Positions 47,727 through 59,323 of a stretch of 64,000 nucleotides of DNA are shown in pieces. The notes beneath the pieces were generated by a model. The model did no database searches. It had not been told where the DNA came from and worked only from the letters and a program-made list of their open reading frames with translations. Made by a program: the position numbers and the translations under genes. Every line of letters begins with the position of its first letter. Position 1 is the stretch's first letter. Source of the stretch: Parietaria judaica. Lineage: Eukaryota; Streptophyta; Magnoliopsida; Rosales; Urticaceae. The DNA lies in contig OX940871.1 of NCBI GenBank assembly GCA_954871525.1, forward strand, positions 3,844,001-3,908,000, in the 5' to 3' direction.

Positions 47727-49454
47727 ATGGAGCTTCTCACAGAAAGTTACAACAAGGGCTATGGAGATTATGATAGCATCTTCGAACAGAAAGAAACCGA
47801 AGCTGAGGACGATGAGGATTACGATAGCATTGTCGAACTCGACGAAATAGACTCCGAGAACGGCGAGGATTGCGGGAGCATCATCGGCGATGAGGATTCT
47901 GATAGTGTCATCGAGCTCGAAGAAACTGACACCAGAGACGATGAAGAATATAATAGTTTCTTCGAACACGAAAGAATTGACGAAGAGGACTATGATAGCG
48001 TCCTCAGTGATAAGGATTACGATAGCGTCATCGAGCTCGAAGAATCTGATACCGAGGACGACGATAAGCTGAAGCCGAGGACGACGGGGATTACGATAGC
48101 ATTGTCAAACTCGAATAAAGTGACTTTAAGGACGATCAGGTTTGCGATAGCATCATCGGCTATGAGAATTCTGATAATGTCGTCGAGCTTGAAGAAACTA
48201 ACACCAGAGACGATGAATTTACGAAGCGGATTATGATAGCGTTCTCAGCGATGAGGTTTACGATTAGCGTATCGAGCTTGAAGAATCTGATACCGAGGAC
48301 GACGATGGATACGATAGCATCGTCGAATTTGAAGAAACTGAAGGCGAGGACGACGAGGAATACGATAGCATTGTCAGACTCGAAGAAATAGACTCTGAGG
48401 ATGACGAGGATTGTGATAGCATCATCGATAATGAGGATTCAGATAGTGTCGTCGAGCTGGAAGAAACTAACACCGGAGACGATGAAGAATGTGATAGTTT
48501 CGTCAAACACGAAGGAATTGACGAAGAGGATTATGATAGCGTCTTTAACGATGAAGATTACGATTGCATCATCAAGCTCTAAGAATCTGATACCGAGGAC
48601 GATGAAAAATATGATAGCTTTGTCGAACTAGAAGAAAATGAAGCTGAGGATGATGAGGATGATGATAGTGTCGTCGAGCTTGAAGAGATTGACCTCGAAG
48701 ACGACGAGGATTATGATAGCATCATTGAGCTTGAATAATTATCTGATACCGAGGACGACGACGAATATAATAGTTTTGTCAAACTCGAAGAAATTGACGA
48801 GGAGAACAATAACGATTATGATAGCATCATCAAACTCGAGGAAATAGACTCTAATAATGACGATGATCGCGATAGCATCATCGGCGATGATGATTTTGAT
48901 AGTGTCGTCAAGCTCAAAGAAAGTGACACCAGAGACGATGAAGAATATGATAGCTTTGTCGAACATGAAAGAATTGACGAAGAGGATTGTGATAGCGTCC
49001 TCAGCGATGAGGATTATGATAGCGTTATCGAGCTCGAAGAATCTGATACCGAGGACGACGACGAATATGATAGCATCGTCGAACTCGAAGAAACTGAAGC
49101 CGAGGACAACGGGGATTATGATAGTGTCGTCGAGCTTGAAGAAATTGACACCGAAGACGATGAGGATTATGATAGCATCATTAGCGACGGAGATTTTGAC
49201 AGCGTCCCCAACAATGAGGATTATGATAGCGTCATCGGGCTCGAAGAATCTGATACTGAGGACGACGACAAATATGATAGCTTCGTCAAACTCGAAGAAA
49301 TTGACGACGAGAACAACAACGATTCGAACTTGAGGAAATAGACTCCGAGGATGACGAATATGATAGCGTCATCGAGCTCGAAGAAACTGACATCGAAGAC
49401 AACGAGGATTATTGTATTGTCGATGTCGAAGAATTTGACACCGAAGACGATTAA
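47727..49454 (+). pseudogene. Acidic tandem-repeat ORF (DYDSIVELEE-type repeats)
   Basis: I do not recognise a family. The ATG lies 4 bp after the pogo-like right end. The region is a minisatellite with a step of about 48-51 bp that encodes variants of DEDYDSIVELEEIDTED. The first ~115 codons read cleanly. Indels between repeats then shift the frame near 48070, later segments return to the acidic frame, and the terminal TAA at 49452 is in the starting frame. Stops such as TAA near 48115 interrupt it. The alternative frames also stay open for long stretches and read Ser/Ile/Lys-rich, as expected of a repeat without stops. It could be a degraded gene for an acidic protein, or a repeat that only looks coding. 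Confidence 0.5.
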
Positions 49455-50105
49455 GAGTGGACATGTTCAATCTGTTTCGGGATTTTTTTTCGACTCGATC
49501 TGAGATTAGCCGTCGTTAGCTTCTTATATATGACGAGATATATTAGTATTATTGGACCTTCGAGTTTTACATTTTGAGCAATTCCCCCCTTTTAAGTTCT
49601 TTTCAGGTTTTCTTTCTCCAATTATTTTTTAAGTAATTGTAACGTGTAGTTTTGATATTTTTGCTATAATGAAGCCACTTCTTATTAAACTGTACAATTT
49701 AATTGTTATTTAGGTCATTAGTACAAATAAGTCAAGTTTTTTCTCTGACGGCATTACTCCTAATGTTATGCTTCTGTTAGCATCTTAAGTACCTAGACAT
49801 CAAATTTCACAGTAAATTTTTTTAACTGCCATGTCACGAACTAATTGAAAAATAATTAAAACAAATAAACGAATATAACAAAAATAACACTCCATGAACA
49901 AAAACTTAAGTCATGGAGAAGAGTTGAGGTGTTAACAATTATATATTAAAACTTGATGACATATTTATAATAATTGTAAAATATAAGGACTTACGCCGCT
50001 ATTTACCCTTATTATTTTAAAAATAAAAGAACTATCGGAAACTTTCCGGTTATAGAACTGCAACTTTGAGAAGCAAAAAAGGAAAAATAGTCAAGTTAAG
50101 GCAAC
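49455..50105. other. AT-rich DNA, no gene seen
   Basis: No supported ORF, RNA gene or repeat was seen between the acidic repeat and the inverted-repeat element. Confidence 0.5.
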
Positions 50106-51350
50106 CAAGGTTTAAAATGTCGCTTGCCGATTTCGTATCACATTTTCCGTTTTACGGATATATCGCTTGCCGATGGGTATGTCGATGGGCGAATCGTAAA
50201 AAAAGGGCATACCGCATGCCGATGGGGTTTTCAACTAATATTTGGTAAAAATATTTGAGTATTTAAGCAAGATATTTATATAGGTTCAAAACTACATATT
50301 TAATAAATACAAGACATAATTGTATGCAACAAAACACATTTGTAACTTAAGTATGTAGGTGAAATGTATAATGTTAAATCACTTTATTAGTTGAAGTGTA
50401 TAATATTAAGTCAAATTATTATGTGAAGCGAATATGTATGTTAATTAAGTGTGCAATATTAAGTGCATATGCATATAACATTAAATGAATATGTATATTA
50501 AGTGTAAATATTATTTGAAGTGTATAATATTAAGTTAAATTACTAATACCGAAACTTTAATTGGTATTTTTGCCGAAATCTACCAAAAATATGATTATGT
50601 GCAAAATTCCAACAATTTTTCCGCAATTTTTACTCACGAAAACGAAAAATGATATCCTACCCACGTGCCCATGCGAATTTCGCGAAAAATGGTAAATATC
50701 CAGCGAACGAAAGGGTTTTCCTTTCGCATATATATCCTTGAAAACCAAAAATCGGTTGATATTTCCATGAAAAATCGGGAAATTTAACACCTTGAAGACA
50801 ACATTCACCAAACTCATTTACTCAAGAACACAAGTTAATAAGAAGAAGAAACAAACAACCATTTCTTTTAGGGTTTCTGGGTTTATTCTTTCATGTTTTC
50901 CTTCGTGTAGGTACGTTTCTGGATCATTCAATGTTGAGTTTCTTTAATTCTATTTTATTGCAGTTTTTACGATCGTATTATCAATGTATTCACGAGAAAC
51001 AAAAGTTAAAGAAATGAGGAGAACCGGAGGGTAACTATGGCAGAAGCCTTTGATTTTTTCAGCTGAAATTGCGTAAATGGTGTCTCAAGTTGTTAACCTG
51101 TTACCGAACGATGGATTTGCATTAATAATCGCTTATCAGTTAACCGGCAAAAACGATAACTTGAACCAAGGTATTAAATTTCTCGAATACCCATCGACAT
51201 GGCCATCGAAAATCTTTTTTTGATGATATGCGAAACGATATATCTATCGGCATACCCATCGACTTACCTATCTACATACTCATCGAAAAGCGATATATCC
51301 GTAAAATGAAAAGTGCAAAACGACATCGGCAACCGTTATTTAAAACCTTG
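50106..51350. mobile_element. Non-autonomous element with long inverted ends (CAAGGTTTTAAAT)
   Basis: The left arm (about 50106-50250: CAAGGTTTAAAATGTCG, TTGCCGAT, TTTTACGGATATATCGCTT, GATGGGTATGTCGATGGG) recurs inverted at about 51170-51350. The arms are 150-180 bp and diverged. The interior is AT-rich with short GTATAATATTAAGT-type repeats (about 50350-50545) and no transposase. I could not find a clean target duplication. It is best described as a TIR element of unknown superfamily. Confidence 0.55.
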
Positions 51351-51618
51351 ACTTGAACTTAGTCCCCAAAATGTAGGGCTGATCGACTACATCGAAGGCT
51401 AGAAGGACAGAACGAGCCCTAAAGGAAGACAAGATAGTCGACCCTTCGTGCACTAGAAAGAAAAGAATAACCGACCGAATTATTATTTTTTTACCAAAAC
51501 CCGGATACGGATATATCCGGGTCTGGGGAAAAAATCCCGGATATATCCGGATCCGGGATTTGTTTTTTTTTTAATGTGTTATTTATTGGTTATTCCCTCG
51601 TTTCGTTTAGTTGTTCAA

Positions 51619-52679
51619 ATCTAACATTTTGGTACTTAAGTTCGGTTTTGAAAAAAAAAATTAATATTTTAAATTATATTAAGTGTTTTAAATATTTAAA
51701 AAATAATTATGAAATAAATAAAACATACTACAACAAAAGAAAGTAAATATGTGTTTATTCAAGAAACTCGAAGGTCGGATACGGGAAAGTACAACTACAA
51801 CTAAATTTCGAACGGCAAACGAAGTTACAAATACAAAGTATAATAAGAAAAAGAACAATTGAAAACGAATTACATTTGAATCTGTGAAAATTAATTCGCC
51901 AATTCTCGGTCGTACATATCGTTTTCTTGTTGTCGCTTGTTGGCCATAATCCAATCTCTCGAAAGCATAAGGTTCTAACATTTTGGTACTTAAGTTCGGT
52001 TTTGGAAAAAAAAATTAATATTTTAAATTATATTAAGTGTTTTAAATATTTAAAAAATAATTATGAAATAAATAAAACATACTACAACAAAAGAAAGTAA
52101 ATATGTGTTTATTCAAGAAACTCGAAGGTCGGATACGGGAAAGTACAACTACAACCAAATTTCGAACGGCAAACGAAGTTACAAATACAAAGTACAATAA
52201 GAAAAAGAACAATTGAAAACGAATTACATTTGAATCTGTGAAAAGTAATTCGCCAATTCTCGGTCGTACATATCGTTTTCTTGTTGTCGCTTGTTGGCCA
52301 TAATCCAATCTCTCGAAAGCATAAGGTTCTAACATTTTGGTACTTAAGTTCGGTTTTGGAAAAAAAATTAATATTTTAAATTATATTAAGTGTTTTAAAT
52401 ATTTAAAAAATAATTATGAAATATATAAAACATACTACAACAAAAGAAAGTGAATATGTGTTTATTCAAGAAACTCGAAGGTCGGATACGGGAAAGTACA
52501 ACTACAACCAAATTTTGAACGGTAAACGAAGTTACAAATACAAAGTACAATAAGAAAAAGAACAATTGAAAATGAATTACATTTGAATCTGTGAAAAGTA
52601 ATTCGCCAATTCTCAGTCGTACATATCGTTTTCTTGTTGTCGCTTGTTGGCCATAATCCAATCTCTCGAAAGCATAAGG
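51619..52679 (-). repeat. 354-bp tandem triplication at the 3' end of hAT3
   Basis: Units start near 51619, 51973 and 52327, each at CTAACATTTTGGTACTTAAG, and end at CGAAAGCATAAGG. They are about 98% identical by eye. Each copy contains the last ~25 transposase codons plus 3' sequence. Only the rightmost copy joins the rest of the coding part. Confidence 0.92.
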
Positions 52680-52930
52680 ATCTTGACCATCAATGATTTT
52701 GTAGACTTGCGGCGAGGCTCTAACATCCTTCCGGCCATTGAGAATGCTGCCTCCGATGATACCGGAAAGACCGGGATTGTGAGAATGTCAATCGTCCGGA
52801 GTGATGTCTTCGCGGTCTTCTTGCTCCAGGTTGTTGATCCAGTCTGTAAGAAGCTCCTTGTATGGTAGGACAACATCCAACATCATGTACGTCGAGTTCA
52901 ATAAGAACTTTATAATTATCACCACACATA
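52613..52930 (-). pseudogene. hAT3 transposase C-terminal fragment (dimerisation domain)
   Basis: The frame contains LTIPVFPVSSEAAFSMAGR and RRKSTKSLMVKILMLSRDWI, the conserved hAT C-terminal dimerisation motif, and ends at TGA 52613. No catalytic domain precedes it. Upstream it runs into intron-like AT-rich DNA. It can only be a remnant. Confidence 0.8.
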
Positions 52931-53370
52931 CAAATTACCTTTTTTAATTTTTTTTAACTTATTTAAGTAACCATTTAAAGTTTAATTAAACTAACATGAT
53001 TAAATCTCAAGAAATTCGTTTCTGATGTGGAAGATCAGTCGGAACCGCAACCACAGAGCATACTAAGACTTTCAAGAGACGTGGCAAATTAATTAATTAA
53101 ACTAAAATAATTAATTATTATTAAATAACTTTTTTAATTAAACTAATATGATTAAATGATTATTAAACTCGAGAAATTTGTTTCTGATGTGGAAGATCAG
53201 TCGAAACCGCAACCACAGAGCATACTAAGACATTCAAGAGACGTGGCAAATTAATTAATTAAACTAAAATTATTAATTATTATTAAATAACTTTTTAAAT
53301 TAATTGTTTTATTTAACTTATTAATTAATTTATTATTATTTAATTAACTAACTACTTAAATGAAACGTAC

Positions 53371-53781
53371 CTCGGCGTCGGGGGAAACATATTGTTGTTG
53401 ACGATGTTGTTGGACTTGGTCTTGGTGTTGTTGCTCGTGATGGCGGACTTGTTGTGCTTGGTATTGTTCCTCGTTGCTAAGGCTATGCCATTCCGGAATA
53501 TTTGGACCTTGAAAATTGAGTAAGTTAGTAAACGTACCGCCGTGACCTTGAGAAATTAGTAATTGTTGGTTCGGCCCGACGTCACCGGTACCATATTGAC
53601 CATGAACCGATAACGGTTGGCTAGAAGAACCGGGAACATTGTGTTGATTCATATCTCCGACAATATAATTATGTTGACTAAAAGTCGTCCCACTAATAAT
53701 CGACCACGGCGACAGAATAGTGGACCGTCCTTTTCCTCGGACATCGGGACGTCCTCGAGAACGGTTGTTGCCACTCGACAT
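53371..53781 (-). pseudogene. hAT3 transposase first exon (Gln/His-rich)
   Basis: The ATG at 53781 opens a 137-codon exon that begins MSSGNNRSRGRPDVRGKG and ends in a Gln/His-rich stretch. GTACGT at the exon end is a good 5' splice site. Its position and the following intron match exon 1 of hAT2 (MSRRSGG..., then an AT-rich intron). The remaining coding part is deleted. Confidence 0.65.
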
Positions 53782-54535
53782 ATTAACGACAAATTAAACT
53801 AATAATAACGATTAAATGAACTAAATTAATGATAACAACAACTAAATTACTAATAATAACAACTAATAATAAACTAAAACACTAATAATAACAACTAAAT
53901 AAACTAAATAAATAACAACTAAAATACCTAAACAATATATTAAACTAAAAATAGAGAGTATTTATATAATTATAAAGTAGCTAAACTATAGACTAAAATC
54001 GAAAATATGAGAGCTTGAGACAGTTTGAGAGAATTAGAGATGAAGAGAAGAAGTTGTGTGAAAAAAATGAGGTTGAAGTGGGATATTTATAGGAAAAATG
54101 TGAAGGAATTCGAGTAAAGTGGTGTTTTTCGAGGTCCAGCGGCTATTTCAAGGACCTGACAACAATTTTACCGTTGCCTCCCCAACGGATCTATTCTCTC
54201 GCCACGTGTACAGCTATTTTTGCCGCCCCCCAACGGCTCTTTAATCGGAGCTGTTAGATCGTAGATCCATCGGCTCAGATTAAAGAGCCGTTGACTCTTT
54301 ATCTATTTAAAAAAACGGATATTTGTCTATCCGGGTATTAAGTTTCCCGGATACCGAACTATCCGGTTCCGGAAAAACTTGAATCCGGATATTTCGTTGA
54401 ACTACATATGTATATTAATATAATTTTGATTAATCCGGATTTAATCCGGATTCACATTTTGGGGATTACTTGAACTACATATGTATATTAATATAATTTT
54501 GATTAAAAACTATAATAAAAAAAATAGTCTCTTTC

Positions 54536-54818
54536 TGTTGGCGTAGCTAAGATATTATCTTCAATTCAATATTGTTGAGATATTTTAGCTATTTAGTTAT
54601 TGTATATTATCTTGTAACTTATATGCTAGCTGTATATTTCCTAGTCTAGGTTTAGTACGTAGTCAAAGGTTGTTAGCTAGAATAGTGGAAGATTAGTTTG
54701 TAACCTAGTCTATTTATCGTACTGATTGTATCTTCATTATTTTAACATAAAATAAAGCATCTCAGTTTCCTCTCTATGTTGGCGTGTGTCTTCTGGTCTC
54801 TCTTTCTCTCGACTTTCA
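54536..54818 (+). repeat. 5' LTR of the copia element
   Basis: 283 bp, TGTTGGCGTAGC to GACTTTCA. It contains the promoter of the element; a TATA-like ATAAAATAAAG lies near 54748. Confidence 0.95.
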
Positions 54819-54830
54819 TGGTATCAGAGC
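54819..54830 (+). promoter_or_regulatory. Primer-binding site of the copia element (initiator tRNA-Met)
   Basis: TGGTATCAGAGC directly follows the 5' LTR. It is complementary to the 3' end of plant initiator tRNA-Met, the usual copia primer. Confidence 0.95.
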
Positions 54831-54853
54831 AAGAGACTTGATTGAGACTAGAT

Positions 54854-57800
54854 ATGACGGGAGTACGCAGAGATGATAAATCGGAAAACTCTTCGGAGGC
54901 TTCCGATCAAATTTCTAAAAGTGCTCCCGCCACAAATACTCTTCTTCACTCTGCATCATCTGAAAACTCTTCTCTACAAATCACTTCTCCTCGCCTTAAT
55001 GGCAAAAATTTTCTCCAATGGTCTCATTCTGCTCAACTTGTTATTCGCGGACGAGGACGACTCTGTTATCTCAACGGCACCTCTCCAAAACCAGACGAAA
55101 AAGACTCGAGTTTTGCTCTTTGGGATGCCCAGAACTCTATGGTGATGGCATGGTTATTGCACTCTATGGAGGAAGACATCAGGGAGTCTTTTATGTTTTA
55201 CTCTACCGCAAAGGAAATTTGGGATGCTCTCACGGTGGCTTTCTCAGACCGGGAAAACTCCGCTCAATTGTTCGAGCTCCATAATAAGGTTCGTGATCTG
55301 CGCCAAGGCGACCTTGATGTGACTCAGTATTATAATTCGCTTCGGCGACTTTGGTCAGAAATTGACTCTTTTCTTCAATTGAGTTGGGAGAATCCTCGTG
55401 ATGCTGAAATTTTTAAGAAACATGTTGAGAAAGAACGGATATACGATTTTCTCGCCGGACTACGCCCAGAATTAGACGATGTCCGTGGTCGTCTACTCAG
55501 TCTCAAACCAACTCCGACAATCGATGTTATCTTTGCTGAGGTTCGGTGGGAAGCAAGTAGAAAACGTGTGATGCTCGGCGATTCTGGAATTGCACAACCC
55601 GAGCAATCCGCTCTCGCAGCCCGTGGCGTTTCCAAATCTATCCAACCTGAAGCTTCCGCTCTCGCCACTCGAGGTCCTCCTTTTCCCCGTCAATCCCGAC
55701 GTAATAATCTTTGGTGTGATCATTGCAAATGGTCTAATCACACTAAAGACCGCTACTGGGAATTACACGGAAAACCTTCATCGTTCCAGTCTGCACAACC
55801 GAAAGATAACACATTTAACAGATCTTCTGCACAACAACACTCTCAGTCTTTCGCTCATCACATCTCACGGGATCAGGAGTCTCTTCCTAGGCTTTCAACT
55901 TCACAGCTGGAAAAACTCTACAAGTTGCTTGACACTCCCTTACCCGATCTTTCGCAAACCACTGGTTTAGTTGCGCAGAAAGGTAGCTTTCACTCCGCAC
56001 TTAATGTACAGGTTCAGTCGGCTCAATGGTTGTTGGATTCTGGCGCTTCAGACCATATGACAGGGAACCGAGCTTTATTTAGTTCATACTCTACTCTTGC
56101 TTATAAATCCTTTGTCGAAATAGCTGATGGATCTGTTGCATTGGTGGTTGGAATTGGCAGTATATCTCTTGGGCCCGGGATGATCCTAAAAAATGTTCTA
56201 TATGTCCCAAAACTCTCTTGCAATCTTGTCTCCGTTCATAAATTAACACGAGATTTACGCTGCCAAGTTGTGTTTACTGAAACTCATTGTTTTTTTCAGG
56301 ACCTGACCTCGGGGAAGAGGATTGGCAATGCTAATAGCCGTGGGGGACTATATTACGTGACGAATGGAGACGCTGTGAATAAACATGCATTTTCTGGAGC
56401 GTGTGAGTCTTCTTCTCGTGCTCAACAAATAATGCTCTTGCACCAACGCATGGGACATCCTAGTTTTCAGTACCTTAGGCATCTTTTTCCTTCTTTATTT
56501 CATGTGTCAGACAATTTTCATTGTGATGTATGCGAATTTGCAAAACATACTCGCTCTCCATTCTGTTCCATTGAATATAAACCTTCGTTTCCTTTTTATC
56601 TTGTGCATAGTGACTTATGGGGACCTTCCCGGGTACATACTTCCTCTGGTAAACGTTGGTTTATTACTTTCACGGATGATCATTCACGTGTGTGTTGGGT
56701 GTTTCTCTTAAAAAACAAATCCGAAACTGCAGATGTGTTCCAAAGTTTTCACTCACTCATAAAAACTCAATTTGACACAAGTATCAAAATCCTAAGAACA
56801 GATAGAGGAACTGAGTATTTCAATCAAACTCTTTCTCCTTATCTAAACAAAAATGGGATTCTCCACCAAAGTTCATGTATTATTACTCCACAACAAAATG
56901 GCATTGCGGAACGTAAAAATCGTCATTTATTAGAAACAGCTCGTGCTCTCCTTTACACAAATAATGTTCAAAATCAGTTTTGGGCTGACGCCGTTCTTAC
57001 GGCCTGCTATCTTATTAACCGCATGCCATCCAAAGTTCATCGCTTTTCTACACCTTTAGATGTTTTCTTAGGGTTTTTTCCACACATCCGCTCACTCATT
57101 ACGATACCTCTTAAAACATTTGGTTGTACCGCCTTCACTCATATATATGACCATGAACGAAACAAACTTGATCATAAAGCTCGCAAATGCATTTTCCTAG
57201 GCTATTCACCAAATCAGAAAGGGTATAAATGTTACTCACCAGAAACTCAAAAATATTACACCACAATGGATGTTACATTCGTTGAGTCTCAACCTTTTTT
57301 TCCCAAAAATTCCTCTCAAGGGGAGAATCGTTCAACACAAATTGATCTCGATGGGAATTTTTGGTTAATTGATAACATTGATACACCAAATTCAGCCTCA
57401 GAGGGGGAAACACCAATTGTTCATCTAAACACTCTTCAAAACACTAATCAAAACTCTCAGCCTACTCCTCAAAACACTGATCCGAACTGTCAGCCTATGA
57501 GTATTCAAAACTCTCAGCCTACTAAAACTCCATTGCGTGTTTATACTAGGCGGATCCATTCTCAGGTGGTTGAAACTCCCACAGTTTTGCAGCAGAACCT
57601 TGAATCTGAACCACAGGCAGGTAATAAAAAAACTACTCAGTTAAATACTATTGATTTGGATCATCCAATTGCTGTAAGAAAGGGTATTAGGAGTTGTACT
57701 CAACATCCTATATCTAAATTCATGAGATACAGTCACTTGTCTAAGTCAGTTCAGAACCTTGCAGTTAACTTGTCGAGTATTGAGATACCCAAGTCAATTA

Positions 57801-59278
57801 ATGAAGCTTTGCTCGATCCAAAGTGGAAAAAAGCCGTTGACGATGAGATGATGGCGCTTAAAAACAATAAAACTTGGCAGATTGTAGACAAGCCTCGAAA
57901 TAAGCCGGTTGTTGGATGTCGTTGGGTTTTTACTGTAAAGTATAAGGCCGATGGATCAGTGGAGAGGTACAAAGCAAGGCTAGTTGCAAGAGCCTATTCT
58001 CAGACTTTCGGAGTAGACTTCCAGGAAACTTTTGCACCAGTGGCGAAGTTAAATACGGTACGGGTTCTTTTATCTCTGGCAGCAAATTTAGATTGGAAGT
58101 TGCAGCAGCTCGATATAAAAAATGCCTTCTTGAATGGAGACTTGGAAGAAGAAGTGTTCATGGATTTTCCCCCAGGTTTTGATGATGGAAAAGTTTGTGG
58201 AAAAGTTTGTCGATTGAAGAAGGCGTTGTATGGTCTCAAACAATCACCACGTGCATGGTTTGGAAGATTTATGAAGGCTGTTTGTCAACAGGGGTATAAG
58301 CAGGCACATGCTGATCATACTTTGTTTTACAGACGATTGAATGGTAAAATCACTATTCTAATCGTTTACGTTGATGATATTGTATTAACCGGAGATGATA
58401 ATGAAGAAATAGAGAGACTGAAGCATGGACTAGCGAAGGAGTTTGAAGTTAAAGATTTGGGCACTTTGAGATATTTTCTAGGTATGGAAGTTGCAAGAAA
58501 CAAGACAGGTATTTCGGTTTGCCAAAGGAAATATGTAACGAATCTACTTACAGAGACCGGTATGCTTGGATGTAAGCCATCTGATGTTCCGGTGAATCCA
58601 AATCAGAAGTTGGGAGATTGCGCAGGAAGTACACCCGTTGACAAAGGTAGATATCAACGCCTAGTTGGGAAATTGATTTATTTGTCTCATACTAGGCCGG
58701 ATATTGCTTTTGCTGTAAGTGTCGTTAGTCAGTACATGCATGCCCCTTTTGAAGAGCACATGGAAGCGGTTTATCAGATCTTACGATATCTGAAAGGAAC
58801 TCCTGGTCTCGGTTTATTTTTCGGTAAGAATCAAGATAAGAAAGTTGAGCTTTTCACCGATGCAGATTGGGCAGGTTCGATAAAGGATAGAAGATCTACT
58901 ACTGGTTATTGTACATTTGTGTACGGTAATCTAGTGACATGGAGGAGCAAAAAACAGCCCGTGGTTGCGCGAAGCAGTGCCGAGGCTGAATTTCGTGCAC
59001 TTGCCCATGGTATTTGCGAGATTATGTGGCTGAAACATCTACTACAAGAGTTGTCTGTTGAAATGAAAGCTCCTATGACCGTCTACTGTGATAATAAAGC
59101 TGCCATTGCTATTGCACATAACCCGGTTCACCACGACAGAATGAAGCATGTGGAGATAGACAGACATTTTATAAAAGAGAAGATTGAAGGGAAGATAATC
59201 AGTCTGGAATACACCTCCTCATCTGATCTGATGTACTTACGAAAGGATTATTCAAGCCAAGCTTTGAAAAGATGTTGA
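54854..59278 (+). CDS. Copia gag-pol polyprotein, near complete
   Basis: This single ORF of about 1474 residues starts at the first ATG after the leader. In order: gag (residues ~35-230); a zinc knuckle CDHC...H...Y at ~287, in which the fourth ligand Cys is Tyr; aspartic protease LLDSGASDHM at ~392; integrase with HHCC (HQRMGHP, CDVC) at ~528 and D-D-E in VHSDLWGPS, RTDRGTEYF and QQNGIAERK at ~583-680; reverse transcriptase from ~1021 with YVDD at ~1172; RNase H with FTDADWAGS at ~1333 and SSAEAEF. The last ~15 residues are out of the family frame: the frame that carries ADVLTKGL opens near 59230 and ends at TGA 59314, beside the polypurine tract. A small indel near 59225-59232 explains this. 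Confidence 0.93.
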   Translation: MTGVRRDDKSENSSEASDQISKSAPATNTLLHSASSENSSLQITSPRLNGKNFLQWSHSAQLVIRGRGRLCYLNGTSPKPDEKDSSFALWDAQNSMVMAWLLHSMEEDIRESFMFYSTAKEIWDALTVAFSDRENSAQLFELHNKVRDLRQGDLDVTQYYNSLRRLWSEIDSFLQLSWENPRDAEIFKKHVEKERIYDFLAGLRPELDDVRGRLLSLKPTPTIDVIFAEVRWEASRKRVMLGDSGIAQPEQSALAARGVSKSIQPEASALATRGPPFPRQSRRNNLWCDHCKWSNHTKDRYWELHGKPSSFQSAQPKDNTFNRSSAQQHSQSFAHHISRDQESLPRLSTSQLEKLYKLLDTPLPDLSQTTGLVAQKGSFHSALNVQVQSAQWLLDSGASDHMTGNRALFSSYSTLAYKSFVEIADGSVALVVGIGSISLGPGMILKNVLYVPKLSCNLVSVHKLTRDLRCQVVFTETHCFFQDLTSGKRIGNANSRGGLYYVTNGDAVNKHAFSGACESSSRAQQIMLLHQRMGHPSFQYLRHLFPSLFHVSDNFHCDVCEFAKHTRSPFCSIEYKPSFPFYLVHSDLWGPSRVHTSSGKRWFITFTDDHSRVCWVFLLKNKSETADVFQSFHSLIKTQFDTSIKILRTDRGTEYFNQTLSPYLNKNGILHQSSCIITPQQNGIAERKNRHLLETARALLYTNNVQNQFWADAVLTACYLINRMPSKVHRFSTPLDVFLGFFPHIRSLITIPLKTFGCTAFTHIYDHERNKLDHKARKCIFLGYSPNQKGYKCYSPETQKYYTTMDVTFVESQPFFPKNSSQGENRSTQIDLDGNFWLIDNIDTPNSASEGETPIVHLNTLQNTNQNSQPTPQNTDPNCQPMSIQNSQPTKTPLRVYTRRIHSQVVETPTVLQQNLESEPQAGNKKTTQLNTIDLDHPIAVRKGIRSCTQHPISKFMRYSHLSKSVQNLAVNLSSIEIPKSINEALLDPKWKKAVDDEMMALKNNKTWQIVDKPRNKPVVGCRWVFTVKYKADGSVERYKARLVARAYSQTFGVDFQETFAPVAKLNTVRVLLSLAANLDWKLQQLDIKNAFLNGDLEEEVFMDFPPGFDDGKVCGKVCRLKKALYGLKQSPRAWFGRFMKAVCQQGYKQAHADHTLFYRRLNGKITILIVYVDDIVLTGDDNEEIERLKHGLAKEFEVKDLGTLRYFLGMEVARNKTGISVCQRKYVTNLLTETGMLGCKPSDVPVNPNQKLGDCAGSTPVDKGRYQRLVGKLIYLSHTRPDIAFAVSVVSQYMHAPFEEHMEAVYQILRYLKGTPGLGLFFGKNQDKKVELFTDADWAGSIKDRRSTTGYCTFVYGNLVTWRSKKQPVVARSSAEAEFRALAHGICEIMWLKHLLQELSVEMKAPMTVYCDNKAAIAIAHNPVHHDRMKHVEIDRHFIKEKIEGKIISLEYTSSSDLMYLRKDYSSQALKRC

Positions 59279-59313
59279 ACAAGCTGAGACTAATTAACCT
59301 GTATAGTCTAGCT

Positions 59314-59323
59314 TGAGGGGGGG
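59314..59323 (+). promoter_or_regulatory. Polypurine tract of the copia element
   Basis: GAGGGGGGG immediately precedes the 3' LTR and would prime plus-strand synthesis. Confidence 0.9.

Larger units (their letters stand above)
51490..54400 (-). mobile_element. hAT3: internally deleted hAT on the minus strand
   Basis: The borders are approximate. CCGGAT-rich subterminal tracts lie at about 51500-51560 and 54315-54385 (also 54435-54455). Inside are the first exon of a hAT transposase (53371-53781), an intron with sequence shared with the hAT2 intron, and only the dimerisation end of the transposase (52613-52930). The catalytic core is missing. A 354-bp triplication extends the 3' part. The element resembles the hAT2 family more than hAT1. 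Confidence 0.65.

Noticed and set aside
50557..50817. 86-residue minus-strand ORF inside the inverted-repeat element
   Set aside because: No domain was recognised, and it sits in the non-coding core of a repeat element.
51376..54475. CCCCAAAATGT inverted match at 51366 and 54455 as hAT3 termini
   Set aside because: The match is only about 12 bp, is not a hAT-type end, and has no 8-bp duplication, so I kept approximate borders.
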